Below are positions 6,888 to 8,079 of a DNA stretch of 8,079 nucleotides, piece by piece. A model generated the notes under the pieces. The model did no database searches, was not told where the DNA came from, and saw only the letters and a list, made by a program, of their open reading frames with translations. The stretch spans positions 1 to 8,079 of the forward strand of contig JBFGWM010000126.1 in assembly GCA_041588495.1 (NCBI GenBank), in the 5' to 3' direction. The first letter of the stretch is position 1. Each line of letters opens with the position of its first letter. A program made the position numbers and the translations under genes. The DNA is from JBFGWM01 sp041588495 (lineage in GTDB: Bacteria; Pseudomonadota; Gammaproteobacteria; Pseudomonadales; JBFGWM01).

Positions 6888-8079
6888 GTGAATTCCACGC
6901 CTGCACAACCGCCCCCGACGACTCCGAGCAACGAGTCCAGCAAGAACTTTGTCGCCCGGTTCAGGAGAATCGGCCTGCTGGTCCTGTTGCCGATCTTGAT
7001 GGTGAACTTTTTCGCCGCGACGCGGATCATGCGGGAACTGCCCGAGGCGTTCCCCGGTGAGACCCTGTTGCCCTACCTCTACGGCCTGGTCTGCCTGGTC
7101 GGGTTCATCCTGGTGCTGCGGGACCGGCGTCACATCCAGCCCGTGGCCATTGCGGTCCTCACCGTGCTCTGGCTCCAGTTCACCCAGCGCACGTGGTCGC
7201 TTGTCTACGGGCCGACCAGCGATGACCCCACGCTGCCGATCTTTTTTCCGTTGTATGCCTACATGCCGTATGCCTATTTCTTCTTTCACATTTTCACGGA
7301 CATGCGCAAGGCGCAGGCGATCAGCGTGGCGTTCTGGCTCACCATCGCGGGAATCGTGTTCAGCCGCCTGGTTCCCGAGTGGGCGCAACTCGGCACGCGC
7401 TACGGAGCGACCTCCCTGACACTCTACCTGCTGGTCGGCAACCCCATGTTCATCATCGCCCTGCGACTCATCGGCATCCTGTCGGGACGCCTCGCGATGG
7501 CCGACGAACGGGTCAACCTGCTGGAACTCGAATCGCGCCTGCATGCCGAGATCGCCTCCAGTGAACAGCGCTTCAACAACGCGGTGCGCGGCTCCCGCGA
7601 CGGCGTCTGGGAGTGGCCCGACGCCGGGAACAAGGCCATGTGGTGGTCACCGCGGGTGCTGGAGATGCTCGGCAACCCGGAGCCCGCGCCGGAAGCGAAC
7701 ACGGCCAGCCTCAGGGAACTGGTGCATCCGGAGGATTACCCGCGCCTGCTGGAGGCAGTCGCGGACTGCGTGCAGTCCGGCGCGACACTGGACACCGAGT
7801 GCCGACTGGCAAACCGTGGAGACTGGCGCTGGTTCGCGGTCCGCGGCATCGTGCTTGAGCGACCCGAGGGCGCCCCCGCCGCGATGGCCGGCTCGATCCA
7901 GGACATTCATGCCCGCAAGATGGCTGAGCAGGAGCTTCGCGAGAGTCACGCCGCCCTCTATCACTTCGCCCACATGGCCGCCCACGATCTGCAGGCGCCC
8001 GCCACCCGTGTGCAGCGACTGGTCGACATGCTGGAGCGCAACAACCCGCAACTCGGGGAAAACGAGAAAAACCGCGCCA
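6888..8079 (+). CDS. Six-TM PAS sensor histidine kinase, N-terminal part
   Basis: An open frame of 397 codons that continues past the window edge. After a short polar N-terminus rich in Pro, Ser and Thr (about 1-20), six hydrophobic segments follow: about 29-47, 61-79, 85-99, 117-136, 145-162 and 174-199. This membrane sensor is not one I can name. A helical linker (about 201-229) leads to a PAS domain of the PAS_3 type (about 230-340): DGVWEW, WWSPRVLEMLG, LVHPEDY, GDWRWFAVRG and GSIQDIHARK. A short coiled coil joins it to the dimerisation and phosphoacceptor helix, FAHMAAHDLQAP, with His366 the likely phosphorylated residue. The ATPase domain and any receiver domain lie outside the window, so a simple or hybrid kinase is equally possible. 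The start is GTG at 6888 because an in-frame TGA lies at 6882-6884. GAAAG abuts the GTG, so the ribosome site is poorly spaced. It is divergent from the VWA gene, and no response regulator is in view. Confidence 0.88.
   Translation, partial: MNSTPAQPPPTTPSNESSKNFVARFRRIGLLVLLPILMVNFFAATRIMRELPEAFPGETLLPYLYGLVCLVGFILVLRDRRHIQPVAIAVLTVLWLQFTQRTWSLVYGPTSDDPTLPIFFPLYAYMPYAYFFFHIFTDMRKAQAISVAFWLTIAGIVFSRLVPEWAQLGTRYGATSLTLYLLVGNPMFIIALRLIGILSGRLAMADERVNLLELESRLHAEIASSEQRFNNAVRGSRDGVWEWPDAGNKAMWWSPRVLEMLGNPEPAPEANTASLRELVHPEDYPRLLEAVADCVQSGATLDTECRLANRGDWRWFAVRGIVLERPEGAPAAMAGSIQDIHARKMAEQELRESHAALYHFAHMAAHDLQAPATRVQRLVDMLERNNPQLGENEKNRA

Noticed and set aside
6792..7544. A 250-codon open frame on the minus strand opposite the kinase
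   Set aside because: It is antisense to six clear TM segments and the linker of the kinase, has shadow-type composition (Gln, His, Asp, Arg-rich), and crosses the divergent promoter region.

Overview
The window looks like a chromosomal core region of a high-GC gammaproteobacterium. The evidence is the gene order dnaE-accA-tilS on one strand, AccA and DnaE sequences that align closely (from memory) with those of Escherichia and Pseudomonas, and codon use almost free of TTA, CTA and TCA. A halophilic or sulfur-oxidising Chromatiales-type lineage would fit, but that assignment is only a guess. I see no mobile element, CRISPR array, tRNA or rRNA.

Region by region: bases 1-58 (minus) hold the first codons of a probable tilS, cut by the window edge. 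Bases 108-1061 (minus) are accA, the alpha subunit of acetyl-CoA carboxylase carboxyltransferase. Bases 1161-4625 (minus) are dnaE, the catalytic subunit of DNA polymerase III. Bases 4688-6742 (minus) encode an exported, membrane-anchored von Willebrand factor A (VWA) protein with an acidic cytoplasmic tail. After a short divergent intergenic region, bases 6888-8079 (plus) encode the N-terminal 397 residues of a six-TM, PAS-containing sensor histidine kinase that runs off the right edge. This last gene has no stop codon in the window and starts with GTG, so it is easy to miss.

How the genes work together: the four minus-strand genes are tightly spaced (about 50-80 bp gaps) and could be partly co-transcribed. 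dnaE also appears to have its own promoter, with TGAC and TACAAT boxes 17 bp apart, overlapping the stop codon of the VWA gene. DnaE and AccA serve replication and fatty-acid synthesis; their linkage is the classical gammaproteobacterial arrangement. The VWA gene sits where rnhB lies in E. coli, so the left-hand part of the conserved lpxB-rnhB-dnaE-accA block seems to be broken here. The histidine kinase is divergent and not obviously related in function.

No clearly new system is evident. The points most worth a second look are the VWA protein next to dnaE, the promoter with inverted repeat in front of dnaE, and a non-canonical clamp-binding motif in DnaE.
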